This document shows, piece by piece, positions 46,301-56,394 of a stretch of 63,817 nt of DNA. The stretch spans positions 1 to 63,817 of the forward strand of contig JAPTJF010000373.1 in the NCBI GenBank assembly GCA_029339195.1. The letters are read 5' to 3'. The notes under the pieces were generated by a model that worked only from the letters and a program-made list of their open reading frames with translations, was not told the origin of the DNA and did no database searches. A program made the position numbers and the translations under genes. Each line of letters starts with the position of its first letter. The first letter of the stretch is position 1. This stretch comes from Micractinium sp. NFX-FRZ. Its lineage: Eukaryota > Chlorophyta > Trebouxiophyceae > Chlorellales > Chlorellaceae.

Positions 46301-47419
46301 CGGGAGGAGGGGCAGGGAGAGGAGGGAGGAAAGCAGGGGAGGGTCCCAGGCAGGGGCAGGGCAGCTTGGTGGTAGAGCACCCCCGTCCCCACACCTTCAC
46401 ACCCCTTCGCCCACCTGCTCACCCCGCCCCTGCCCCTCGTCCCCTTGGATCCCCTTCCCCCGCAGGAGACAACCTGATGTACCCCACCCCCTACCACGAG
46501 CTGTCTGGGTGGAACATCCACACCATGACCTGCGGCAGCAGCACCTTTGCCTGCGCGGCCACCTACCAGCAGGAGCGGTCCACAATCACGTGGGGGCACA
46601 CCAACGGGTACAGGTGCGCGCCTTTGCCCTCTCTGCCTTGCTTGCCAGTGGTCTGTGCGGGTGCCGGGGATTTGGCAGCGGGAGGACGAGCGGCTTACAA
46701 ACCGGGGGGGGGGGGGCACAGCAAGCGGAATGGGTGAGGCGTGGGTGCGGCGAGAGGAAAGGGAGGGCGGCCACCCTCTCTCCATCCCCCCACGCTCACC
46801 ACCCTTCCTGCCTCCCCGCACGCCTGTCCACCATGTCGCACTTGCCTCGACCCCAGCCTTGCTCCCCCGTATTCACCACTGCTCCCTTGCCCCTTCCTTC
46901 TGAAACTGGTGCTGCAGCGAGCTGGGCTACGGCCCCGCCGGCAAGAAGAGCAGCGCCAACCCCGACAAGTGCCTGGCACTGGAAGGGGCGCACACGATGC
47001 AGGTGAGCCAGGGGGCTGCGCTGCTATGAGAGCGCACACGATGCCGCTGGGGTTGCGCTGGAGGGCCGGTGGCAGCCGGCTGTCCTGGTTGGAACCATTC
47101 CGCCAGGTGCTTGCCTGGTTAGATGATGACAGATTGGCTGCGGGCACTCCTTCTTTCCCCCGCCAAGGCACTCTTTACCATGCCGACCCCTCTCAACCCA
47201 GACCTGCACCGTCCCTGCACCCCGCAGGTGGCCATGGGCTTTGGGCACTCGCTCTTCCTGGTCAAGGCGGGCGACCCCAAGGCGGAGTCTGCCCCCGAGT
47301 GGGAGGCGCCATGCGACAAGGACGAGTCCGCGCCCACGGCGGGGGGCGGCGCCAAGCGGAAGGCGCCAGCGGGCGGCGTCAAGAGCGGAGGCGCTAAGAG
47401 CAAGGCCAAGAAGAAGTGA
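43377..47419 (+). CDS. RCC2-like seven-bladed beta-propeller protein
   Basis: RCC2 (TD-60) is a chromatin- and small-GTPase-linked RCC1-repeat protein acting in mitosis and signalling in animals; the algal role is unknown. Eleven exons: 43377-43538, 43678-43773, 44010-44084, 44337-44489, 44782-44917, 45167-45249, 45509-45610, 46010-46154, 46466-46613, 46918-47002 and 47228-47419; 458 residues. The order of family motifs matches RCC2 rather than generic RCC1: DWYSIGRTKEVRPEYPNL, GLCYTWGRNEKGQLGLGD, ASAGRNHTTVV, SAGCPQYGQLGHGTDN, VAAGYNHTIAV, WTWGFGGYGRLGHK, ESTITWGH-like block, ELGYGP and VAMGFGHSLFLVK. A Lys-rich tail (KSKAKKK) is a likely nuclear signal. Introns after exons 1, 3 and 5 start with GC (43539, 44085, 44918). 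Introns 7's flanks hold junction copies. Confidence 0.93.
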
Positions 47420-48045
47420 AGCGGGGGAGGGGTGCACAGCGGATGGAAGGAATGAAGGGGTGGATGGGTGGGTGGCCAGGGCCCTGTGCAGCTCTCGGGA
47501 GCCCCCTGATGACGGCGCTGAAAGATGGCGCTCCTCGTTAGGGGGCACTGCGGCTCTGGAGGCCCGCAGCCCACCTCCCCAACCTGCCTGCGTGTGCGTG
47601 CGTGCGCTGTGTTGTGTTGCCCCGATGCGTGCACAGCGCTGCCCGCCTTTGCACCTCCCATCACGCTCCCTGCTCAAACCTATACACTTGACGGGTTTTA
47701 CACAGACACTACGTATGCATGCAATTGCAACCGTGAGCAACAGCAGGTCTCGTTCGAGAGTAAAGGGGCATGTGGCTACAGGGCAGGGGCGCTGGCTGTG
47801 CCTGTGGATCGCACAGTTGCCAGGCAGGCGGCGCTGCGGCGGCCTCAGGCCACCTGGCCGCCCTACACCAGCCAGCCCTGCAATGCCAGTCTCGCTCAAC
47901 ACTCAAGGCTTGTCCTGCGGCAGGGGCAGGAAGGCAGCCACACGGCCAGGCTGTCAGTGGCCTAGTGTCGCGGCACTCACTGGTGGGAGGCTGCTTGCAT
48001 GGGCGCCAGCACATGCCTTGCAACTGCCCTCTCCTGCCCTGTCCC
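47420..48045. other. Intergenic, convergent 3' ends
   Basis: About 630 bases with no supported gene; the 3' UTRs of the RCC2-like and LEA-like genes meet here. Confidence 0.4.
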
Positions 48046-49388
48046 TCAACCCCTTGCCTGTGTCACGTGCTGCATCGTGTGCTCCGCCTCGCCCAACATA
48101 TTGCACAACACACTCACCATTCGTGGCATCTCCCCGCCTCCCTCGCCCTCCCTCTCCCCTCCTCGACCCTCCCCCCTCGCCTGGAATTCCTGCTTCACGG
48201 CCTCAGCCTTCTCCTTGCCCTTGCCCATCACTGAGTCCGCCATGACCTTGGCGCTCTCCTTGGCACCCTGGGCACAGGATGAAAGACGGGGGCGGGAAGC
48301 GGGAGAAAGGGGTGGATTTGTTTAGCCCACTGCCAACTCCGGGATAAGCTGGGCGCTCTGCTTGGCGCATCAGGGTGTGGAGGTGAAGGCGCAGCATGCG
48401 GGATGGCCGGGTGGGGATGGGGTGGGGTGCAAGGCGCAGGACAGGTCGAGGGCCCAGGTGGGCGGGAAAGGGCAGGGAGGGAGGTGGGCAGGGCGGGGGT
48501 CCTCACGCCCTGCGTTGAACCAGTGCCCTCCTCCTCTTCCTGGCACTCAGCTGGCCGTGTCGGTGCTGAGCTGGCACCGCATCCCCCGTGTGTCTGCCAC
48601 TCAAGCCATGCTCAGCCCTCCCCAACCTTTCCTGCGTTACCAACCATGCCTGCATGTCGCTAACACGGCATGCTGCTGTCACCCTCACTCCCAACCCCAA
48701 ACGGTCGTGATAGGGACAAGCCCCACCTTGGCCGCGTTCTTGGCCATGTCTGCGATGTCGCCCATGGCCTTGCCCGGCTTTCCCTCAGCCGCGTGGCGGA
48801 TCTACACAGCATGGGGCGGCCAAGGACGGTGCCAGCAGATACATGATCAGGGCACATGTGGGCAGGGCATGCGTGCCGCAGCTCGGTGCACCCGTCAGGC
48901 AGCGAGCGCATTGTTTGATGCCTCGACGTGCCGCATGATGCAGCACGGCAGGTGGGCTCCCAGGGGTTGCAGCGCCACAGGTGCAGTAGCGCGCCAGCCG
49001 CCGCCGCTCACCGAGTCCTTGGTGGCCTCGTCCGTCTCGTGTGCCACCTGCAGTAGGTTGAAAGAAATGCAAAGGAAGAAAAGAGGGCACAGAGCACAGC
49101 TTGGTGAACCAGGTAGGGAGGAGTCTTCCTCCTGGTCACTTTGCGCATCTTGAATGGAGTAATGACCGGCAGGCCTGCCGCCCGCCCCGCCCGTCGCCGC
49201 GCCGCCGCAGCCGCCGCACCCTGAACCCTTCCTCGGGCGGCCCCTCTCGCCTGCTGCGGCTTGGTGGTGCGGGGGTCCTCCTTGAGTGGGTCCCCGCTGC
49301 TGCCCACTGCAAAGCCCCGGGTGCTGCTGCACACTCCGAGCTGCCGAGGCAGCAGCTGGGTCAGGCGGCGGGCGGCAGTGAGCGACAT
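48046..49388 (-). CDS. Small organelle-targeted LEA-like helical protein
   Basis: Four exons are seen: 49388-49251, 49047-49012, 48801-48727 and 48267 onward. The N-terminus MSLTAARRLTQLLPRQLGVC is a classic mitochondrial (or plastid) presequence with Arg and hydroxyl residues. The rest is hydrophilic, Lys/Glu/Ala-rich and predicted helical (DEATKDS, HAAEGKPGKAMGDIADMAKN, GAKESAKVMADSVMGKGKEK), resembling group 3 LEA proteins that shield membranes and proteins during drying or cold. The 3' end is open: exon 4 either ends at 48181 with a GC donor (AATTCCAG|GCGAGG) and an unseen last exon, or reads on to the TGA at 48046, giving 156 residues with a less helical tail. Intron 1 uses a GC donor (49250). 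The LEA assignment rests on composition only. Confidence 0.62.
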
Positions 49389-49771
49389 GATGGCTACGAA
49401 GAAGAGAGGCACGGGTAGGGGCACGGAACGGACAGGGGCGCGCAAAACAAGGCGTCAGAAAGACGCCCATGTAGGGCCTGGCGCCTTGGGACCAGGATGG
49501 CTTCACCGTAGCTGCCACTGGGGCGGCGTGGCCCGGCGGCACATGACACTGACATCTGGATAGCCTTTCAATTAAAGACTCTTCGGCAACATTAAGATGA
49601 ATCCAATCACAACGCCGCACTTCTGGAAATGCCACCGTGGGTCCACTACCCGGCATGCCGCCAGGACAGGGTGGCGGCGCCGCCGCCACTGCCACATGAC
49701 ATCTCGCGGTCGGGGTGTCGGCGCGCACTGCCGGCCTGTCAGGAACTTCAGCACATCATTACACCGCAGCC
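49389..49771. promoter_or_regulatory. Shared divergent promoter, LEA-like / dienoyl-CoA isomerase
   Basis: 383 bases between divergent ATGs; no named element was found. Confidence 0.4.
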
Positions 49772-52489
49772 ATGCAACGCCGCTTTTCCGCAGTCGTCTG
49801 CTCGGTGGAGTCTGGCGTGGGTCAGCTCGTGCTAGCGGTGAGGCCCCAAGAAGCGCATTGGATGTCTTGAATATCGTCGCAGGTTTGGCACGCGGCACAA
49901 CCGACGTGACGGCAGCGAAGCTGCGGCGGCAGCAGCAGGTGGCGCCCCTTGTCGGCGGCGGCACTGTGCTCGTTGTTTGATGCATCAAGTCAAACCTGCA
50001 CGCATCTTCTGTTCCTGCTGCACCCACCTCCGTGCAGCGCCCAGCCAAGGGCAACTCAATCAGCCGAGAGATGTGGAGCGAGCTAGGGCCGGGGCTAGAC
50101 TGGCTGGTGGAGCAGGGCGCCCGAGTGGTGGGTGCCATGTGGGCGGGCGGCGCTCCTCGGCGGGCGGGCGACCACCGCTGCTGATATCAATACCACCACA
50201 CTATCAAGCTACTGACATGCTGTCTCAGTGGTGGCGTCTGCTGTCCTCACCTTGCAGCCGGTCAGTTGCTTCTTGTAATGCTCTGTCCCCGCTCCTGCAC
50301 TACCTGCCCCCTGCCCCGTCCTCACCCCTCCTGCCTCAGGTCGTGGTAAGCGGGGAGGGCAAGAACTTCTGCACAGGCATCGACCTCAACTCTCTCATGG
50401 CTGAGTTTGAGCGGCCGCAGGCAGGGGCGGCAGCGGGCGCAGCAGCAGGGGCAGGGGGAGCGCAGCAGCAGGGGCAGGAGGAGGCGGCCGACGCCTGCCA
50501 GGGGCGCCGCCGCTACCACTTCAGGTGCAAAGAGGCAAATCAGTTGTGCCTGCCCGCACGGCTTGGGTCTTGCCTGCCCGCCTGCATGTCCACCTGCCTG
50601 CCTGCCACCTGTCCGGCCTCTCTCCCTGCCTACCCATGTGCTCACACAGACCTGCCCGCCCATCTGCCTGCCCCTCTGGCCCTGCCGCCTCCTCCCATTC
50701 TCCTGCTCAGCGGGTCTCCCCAGCTGGTTTGCGTTTGTGCCGCAACAGGCTCTGCCCGTGCCTGAACTTCTCACCACCCGTGAGATCCCTTCCCTCCTCC
50801 CCCTCCTCTCCTGGCAGGCGGTTTGTGTTTGTGCTGCAAGAGGCGATGACCGCATTTGAGCGCTGCCCCGTGCCCGTCATCGCGGCAGTGCATGGGCACT
50901 GCATCGGTGCGGGGGTGGACTTGATCACGGCATGTGACATCAGGCTGGCAACGGAGGACGCGCAGCTGTGTGTCAAGGTGCGGGGGGCGGGGGCGGTGCG
51001 TGCATGCGCCAAGGGGTGCCCGGAGTGCTCGCGGGGGCTGGCAGCTGTGGCTGTGGGCTCTAACTCTGTGGCAGCTGTGCCAGTGCTGACGAGTGAGGGG
51101 TGCGGGGTCCCGCTCCAGGTGTGATAAGTACCCAGATACGTGGAGGGTTTGGGGAGGCGGCGGGCGGAGGTGGGCGAGGCCAGGTTGGGGAGCGCAGCCT
51201 GTGCTCTCCACCCTCACCTTCATGCCTCTCTGGTACACCTCCCTCGCTCACAATCGCTGACAATCCCTCAACCATTCACCGCCCCAAGCCCCACCCTGAG
51301 GATTGTCACTGTGTCTGGCTTGGGCGTCCCGCAATTCACACACATCACACCCTCACTCTCGCATGCCCACCTGCACACCCCACCACCATTTGCCCAGGAG
51401 GCCGACCTGGGCATCGTTGCCGACATGGGCACCCTGCAGCGGCTGCCCAGCATTGTGGGGCACGGGGTGGCGGCTGACCTAGCGCTGACGGCGCGCACCA
51501 TCTCAGGTGGGTGGCCGAGCTCAGGCGTGAGGGAGGGGTGGCAGGGAGTGGCGGCCGACCTGGCGCTGACCTGGCATTCACTGTCCCAGGTGGATAGGAG
51601 GCCCTGTGGGTGTTGTATGGCGAGGCCTGCAGGCAGAGAGCTTGGTGCGTGCGCAGACGGCTGGTGCAGGGCCGCCGCGCAGCATGCTTCGGCTTCTGCT
51701 GCCCCGCCGCCTGCCTGCCACCCCTCCCTACACCTCAGTACACCCACCCCTTGCCCCACCTTCTGGAACCCCCTCACACCCACACTCCCTGCTTTCTCCC
51801 CGCCGGCTGCTCCGGCCGTGCAGGCGCCGAGGCCCGGCAGCTGCACCTGGTGAGCCAGACATTTGCCGACCAGCAGGCGCTGCTGGCGGGGGCGCTGGCG
51901 CTGGCACGCAGGATTGCAGCCAAGAGCCCGCTGGCAGTGGTGGGCACCAAGCGGGTGCTGCTGCACCAGAGGTGGGCCGCCACAGCAGAGCGATGGGCAC
52001 ACAGGATAGAAGGCGGGCAGAGGGCGAGCGCAGCAGTGTGGGGGTAGTGTATGCAGGCCCGCCGGCCCGCCTTGCGCTGGCGCTGCTTGCCTGCAGCGTG
52101 CAATGTGCCCGCACCCTGCCTTGTCGTGCGACTGCTGCTGCCGCTGGTGCTTCGGGGCCCTGCCCCCCATGCAGCGCTGCACATTAATGCCTATGTGGCC
52201 GCCTCCCAACGCCCTCCTCCACACGCTCCTTGCACACCCTTCCCACCCCCTACTCCCTCCCGCTCCTTTTACACCCTTGCTAACACCACGCTGCCCGCCT
52301 GCCCGGCCTCTCCCCCTGGCCCCTCCCATGACCCCGCCTTCCCCTGCAAGCAGGGACCACCCAGGCGTGCCGCTGGGCCTGGACTATGTTGCCACCTGGA
52401 ACGCAGCCATGCTGCCGCAGTCTGCCGACATTGGGGAGGTGTTCCAGGCGCGCACGGAGCGCCGTCGCCCGCTCTTCAGCCGGCTGTGA
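49772..52489 (+). CDS. Peroxisomal enoyl-CoA hydratase/isomerase, dienoyl-CoA isomerase (ECH1/DCI1)-like
   Basis: Crotonase-fold enzyme; the ECH1 group shifts double bonds of dienoyl-CoA during beta-oxidation of unsaturated fatty acids. Exons are 49772-49837, 50038-50127, 50340-50524, 50818-50977, 51398-51506, 51824-51971 and 52354-52489; 297 residues. Features: VVVSGEGKNFCTGIDLNSL (first oxyanion strand), VPVIAAVHGHCIGAGVDLIT (second), CDIRLATEDAQLCVKEADLG, then IVADMGTLQRLPSIVG, which keeps the Glu and Asp that mark the dienoyl-CoA isomerase subgroup. The last three residues are SRL, a type 1 peroxisomal signal, after RRRPLF. A Gln/Ala/Gly low-complexity insert lies at about 50418-50490. 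Exon 1 is short and least certain. Introns 3 and 5 carry junction copies. Confidence 0.88.
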
Positions 52490-53442
52490 GGACCGGCGGC
52501 ACAACGGAGTCGCCCGCTGGGGCCGGGGTGGGAGAACGATGTAACGATGGCAGTTGTAATGGGTTATTAATCAATTGGTACCTCTAAAGATGAAGCATCA
52601 ACGAAGGAAGAAGGAGGAGAGGCATGCGGGGATTCAGCTTGGCACCAGGCATTGTGTCACGGGTCGTGAAAGCGGCCACTTGCTACATTTTGAAGCGGCA
52701 GCACATTCTTCACAGTCAGTCTGCGGAGAGAAAGCTGGAGTCCTGCGTGAAGCGTCGGGGGGCTGGGGTTTGAGGCAGAGAGACAGCATGCAGCAGTAGG
52801 CACCACACACACGCACCGCCGTAAGATCATGCAGCAAGCGGTGATGGTGCCTGTGTGAGTGCCAGGTGTCTCCGGGCCCCAAAGCACCGCAATCCAAGGC
52901 ACAGTAATTATAAGGGTGCAGGGTGACATAGAGGGGATCATCTACAGGGAGAGAACGTGAACGGGATGGAGGCCATCCAGAGGCTTGGCGGCGCCCTGGC
53001 GGCACGCTGTGCTGTGCACGCTGCCGCCCTGAAGCTGCGAAAAAGGGCGGCGCCGGCATAGCAGTCCTGTCCCCGTCCTCACCTCCTCGCCAGCGTCTCT
53101 GATCCAGCCAGGCATCCGACAGAGAGGTGCGAGCCCAGAGCGAGGGCCCTGGGGCACTCAGGCGGGGCCACAGGGCGCTGCCTGAACTGCCTCAGTGCAG
53201 GCCGAACTGCTCAGGCCGGAGTGGCGCCACGGAGTGCAGGCTGCGTGCTGTCTGCAGCCCCAGCCGCCCTAGCCGCCTCCCTCACGCCCTGCGTCTCAGG
53301 AGGTAGGACTACCGTCACCGGCCGCCCTGGCCGCGAGCTTCAGGCCCAGCGGCTGAACTCCCACCTCCCCACGGTCCTGCAGGCTGTGTAGCCGCCGCCT
53401 TTGCAACTTGAAAGTGTGTGGCGCCAGCCAGGCACGATTTCA
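52490..53442. other. Intergenic between the isomerase and ankyrin genes
   Basis: About 950 bases with no supported gene; probably isomerase 3' UTR and the ankyrin gene promoter. Confidence 0.4.
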
Positions 53443-55632
53443 ATGGCCCCCAGACCTGATCTCGCCCCGCTGTCATGCTTCAAGGTAGGACTCTGAAAGG
53501 AGTGCGGAGCAATCTTGACTGGTGCGTTTCTCGCGCTTGAAAACGGCGCAGGTTGGCAGCTCACTGCTTATCTCAGCACTCCATTCCTGTTTGCAACTGC
53601 TTGGCGCAAACAACTGCCACACTCCTCTGTGCCTCGGTGCCCTCACAGCTGGAGCTCCGCCGCGGCGATGAGTGGCACCAGATCCTGCTGGCCTCAGAGG
53701 CAGACGCCGCCCTTGTACGCACCATCCTGAACCGTAAGCCCGGGTCGAAGGAACACTGGCCTGCACTGCTACCCGCCTGAGAGCACGCTGCCTGAACACC
53801 TGTTGTGCGCGCTGCCTGCAGTGAAGGCGGCGGTGGATGCCGGGCAACAGGACCCGAGCGCCCCGGGCCCGCAGAGGTGAGGGGGGTGTTTTTCTGGTTG
53901 GAAGGTGTTGGGGATGCAGCCAGCCCCGCGCGCCAACACTCAAACAATTGTGTATGCTGCTCACCTTGCAGCCACGACCTGCCGGCGGCCTCCCGCGCTG
54001 AGCTGGCAGCCATCAAGCGCTCGCAGCTGGTGCACCGGCTGCGGGCACATGCAGTGGAAGCGGTGTGCCCCTCGGGTGAGGCATTGCGCAGCTGCGTGCA
54101 ATCTGTGCTCCGCCTGCTGCCTTCATTTTCAGAGTAAGCAGCCGTAAACAAGGCCACCTGGTGTTGCCCCCGCAGATCCGCTGAAGCAAAGTGCAGGGCG
54201 CACCTTCCAGCACGCTGCTGCCTTTCTGGGCGATGCCCTCGCCACTGACCTGCTGCTGGCAGTTGCACCCGACTTGGCGACAGCTGCAGACGCCGGTGCT
54301 CGCACACCCCACTACGAGGCGGCGCGTGCAGGGCAGGTAGCCACACTGAAGCTGCTGCTGGGAGCTGCCCCTAGCGGCGCGGCAGCCCCTACTTACCGTG
54401 GCAACACACCCTTGCACGGGGCTGCCGTGCAAGGGCACGCAGCAATAGCGCAGCTGTTGCTTGCAACACATCCAGCCATGACAGCTGCGCGCGATGGCAT
54501 TGGCCAGGTACCACTGCACCTGGCTGCACTCCGGGGAAGCGTGGACGTCGTGCAGCTGCTTCTTGCAGCGGATCCAGCCATGGCAGCTGCGCGCGATCCA
54601 TGTGACCGGCTCCCTCTGCACGCGGCTGCAGTCCGGGGCAACGTGGACGTCATGCAGCTGCTGCTGCGTGCCTCGCCGCACCAGGTCAGCGCAGTGGATG
54701 AAGAGGGGCACACGGCTCTGCACATGGCAGCCATGCTGGGCCACACCGCAGCCGCCGAGCTGCTCCTAGTGAAGGGGCCGCAGCTGGCTGCCGCCACGAC
54801 CAGCTATGGTGCAACTCCCATGCACTTGGCCACCTTTCGGAGCCACGCACCAGTGGTGAGGCTGCTGCTCGCCGCAGCCCCGGAGACGGCACGCGCTACA
54901 GGGGAACACGGGTGGATGCCCCTGCACATGGCAGCCATGGGCGGTGATGAGGCTGCTGTGGAGGCGCTACTGAGCGCCGCCGCAGATACGGCCATGGCCA
55001 AGGACCGACGTGGCCGCCTGCCCCTGCATGCGGCTGCCACCAAGGGGCACGTGGGTGTGGTGCGGCAGCTGCTGGCGGCAGCGCCGCAGGCGGCTGAAGT
55101 ATGGAGCATACATGATGACCTGCCACTACATGCGGCTTTGGGGCTGGACGAAGACGACGAGGATGGGGAGGAGGAACAGCGGGAGGAGGGGGGCCAGGAG
55201 GCAGGTCAGGGGCAGCAACAACACCAAGAGGTGGAAGAGGAGGAGGAAGTGGCCCCGCTTACAGAGCAGCAGCCATGGACACTGCCCGCTGCCTGCTGGG
55301 CTACGGCACAGCGGCGGACGTGCTGGCAGCCCTGCAGGAGGCTGGCGACTTTGCTCAGCCCCTCTTTGCCGACTACGTCACGGCCCGCCTGCCGCTCTCT
55401 GCCAACGAGTTGGGCTCTGCTGCCGGTGCCCTGCCCAGGGCTGGGACGTGCGCTGCCTGCCGCCTTGGCACACTCTGAGCAGCAAGCAAGCAGCCTGGTG
55501 GGGCACCTGCCACCAGCAGACGCGGACGCCATGCGCACGGCAGCGCTGTGCCTGGGGTGTGTGCAGCGGTGCCAGAATGTCTCTGTGCCACAGCAGCTGG
55601 TGTGGCAGTTGCTGGCATTGGCGGTAGCCTGA
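53443..55632 (+). CDS. Ankyrin-repeat protein with apparent compensating frame changes
   Basis: Exons are 53443-53484, 53649-53733, 53822-53876, 53972-54075 and 54176-55632, giving 580 residues with closing phases. Residues about 28-80 form a charged helical N-terminus (LRRGDEWHQILLASEADAAL). Residues about 95-320 hold some seven to eight ankyrin repeats, visible as GxTPLHxAAxxGH-like units (NTPLHGAAVQGHAAIAQLLL, RLPLHAAAVRGNVDVMQLLL, HTALHMAAMLGHTAAAELLL). An acidic Glu/Gln linker follows at about 55150-55260. The C-terminal domain (GRALPAALAHSEQQASSLVG, RTAALCLGCVQRC) is partly in another frame: 55275-55410 reads sensibly only in the +1 frame (DTARCLLGYGTAADVLAALQ, PLFADYVTARLPL). Ankyrin repeats mediate protein binding; the partner is unknown. 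It may be functional with a scrambled segment, a decaying gene, or assembly error. Confidence 0.75.
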
Positions 55633-56394
55633 TTCTGCCTGCAAGCTTCACACTTCTCGCGCTCCTCAACCATGCATGCTCCTTGCCTTTTTACCTGTGT
55701 TTGTTTGCATGTCTTCTGTCATTGATTGCCTTATTTAATGCCCTTGACACCTGCTGGCGCGCCAGGCCAATCCTTGCATTCCAGCCCTGCAGCACTGGTG
55801 GGGCAGCCGGGTTAGGCTGGGAGACGCATGGACACCATGCACACCGCGTAGCACGGAATCAAACAAAGTTCGGCACAGACTCTGGGACAGGGAGGGGCTG
55901 CCAAGTTTGCAAGCAAGGAAGGGGGAGCAGGGGAAGCACAGCGGGCTGCGGGGCACCAAAGGGGAGCAAAGGGGGGGAGTGATTGGTGGAGCAAATGGAC
56001 TGCAATGTTGGTAGCGCACCACAACTGTTGAACACATTGCAACGTGGCCTGCTTGGGTCGGGTGTGTGTTACAGTCACCCCGCATAGTAGGCCCTGTTGG
56101 ATCGGGACGGGGGGCAGATGGGCTCCGCCGGGCCATGTAGAAGAAACGAAGAGAGAGGTGTGGCGGAAGAGAAGCACAGAGTTATATGAACAATGGAAGT
56201 GAATAAAAACAGGCGGGGAGCTTCCCTACCTCGCCAGAGGCAGCTGTGAGTGGAAAGTCTGTGCAGCAGTGACATGGCAATGCCGTGGTTGTGGCAGGCA
56301 GGTGTTCAGTTCGACTCTCAGCTCGGCCACTCTTTCTAGACTGGCGTTTGTCACACTGGAGAGGCCAAACGATTCAGTTCCTGATTGTACGCCA
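55633..56394. other. Intergenic, convergent 3' regions
   Basis: About 760 bases with no supported gene. A minus-strand TGTAA (plus TTACA near 56069) may end the downstream minus gene. Confidence 0.4.
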
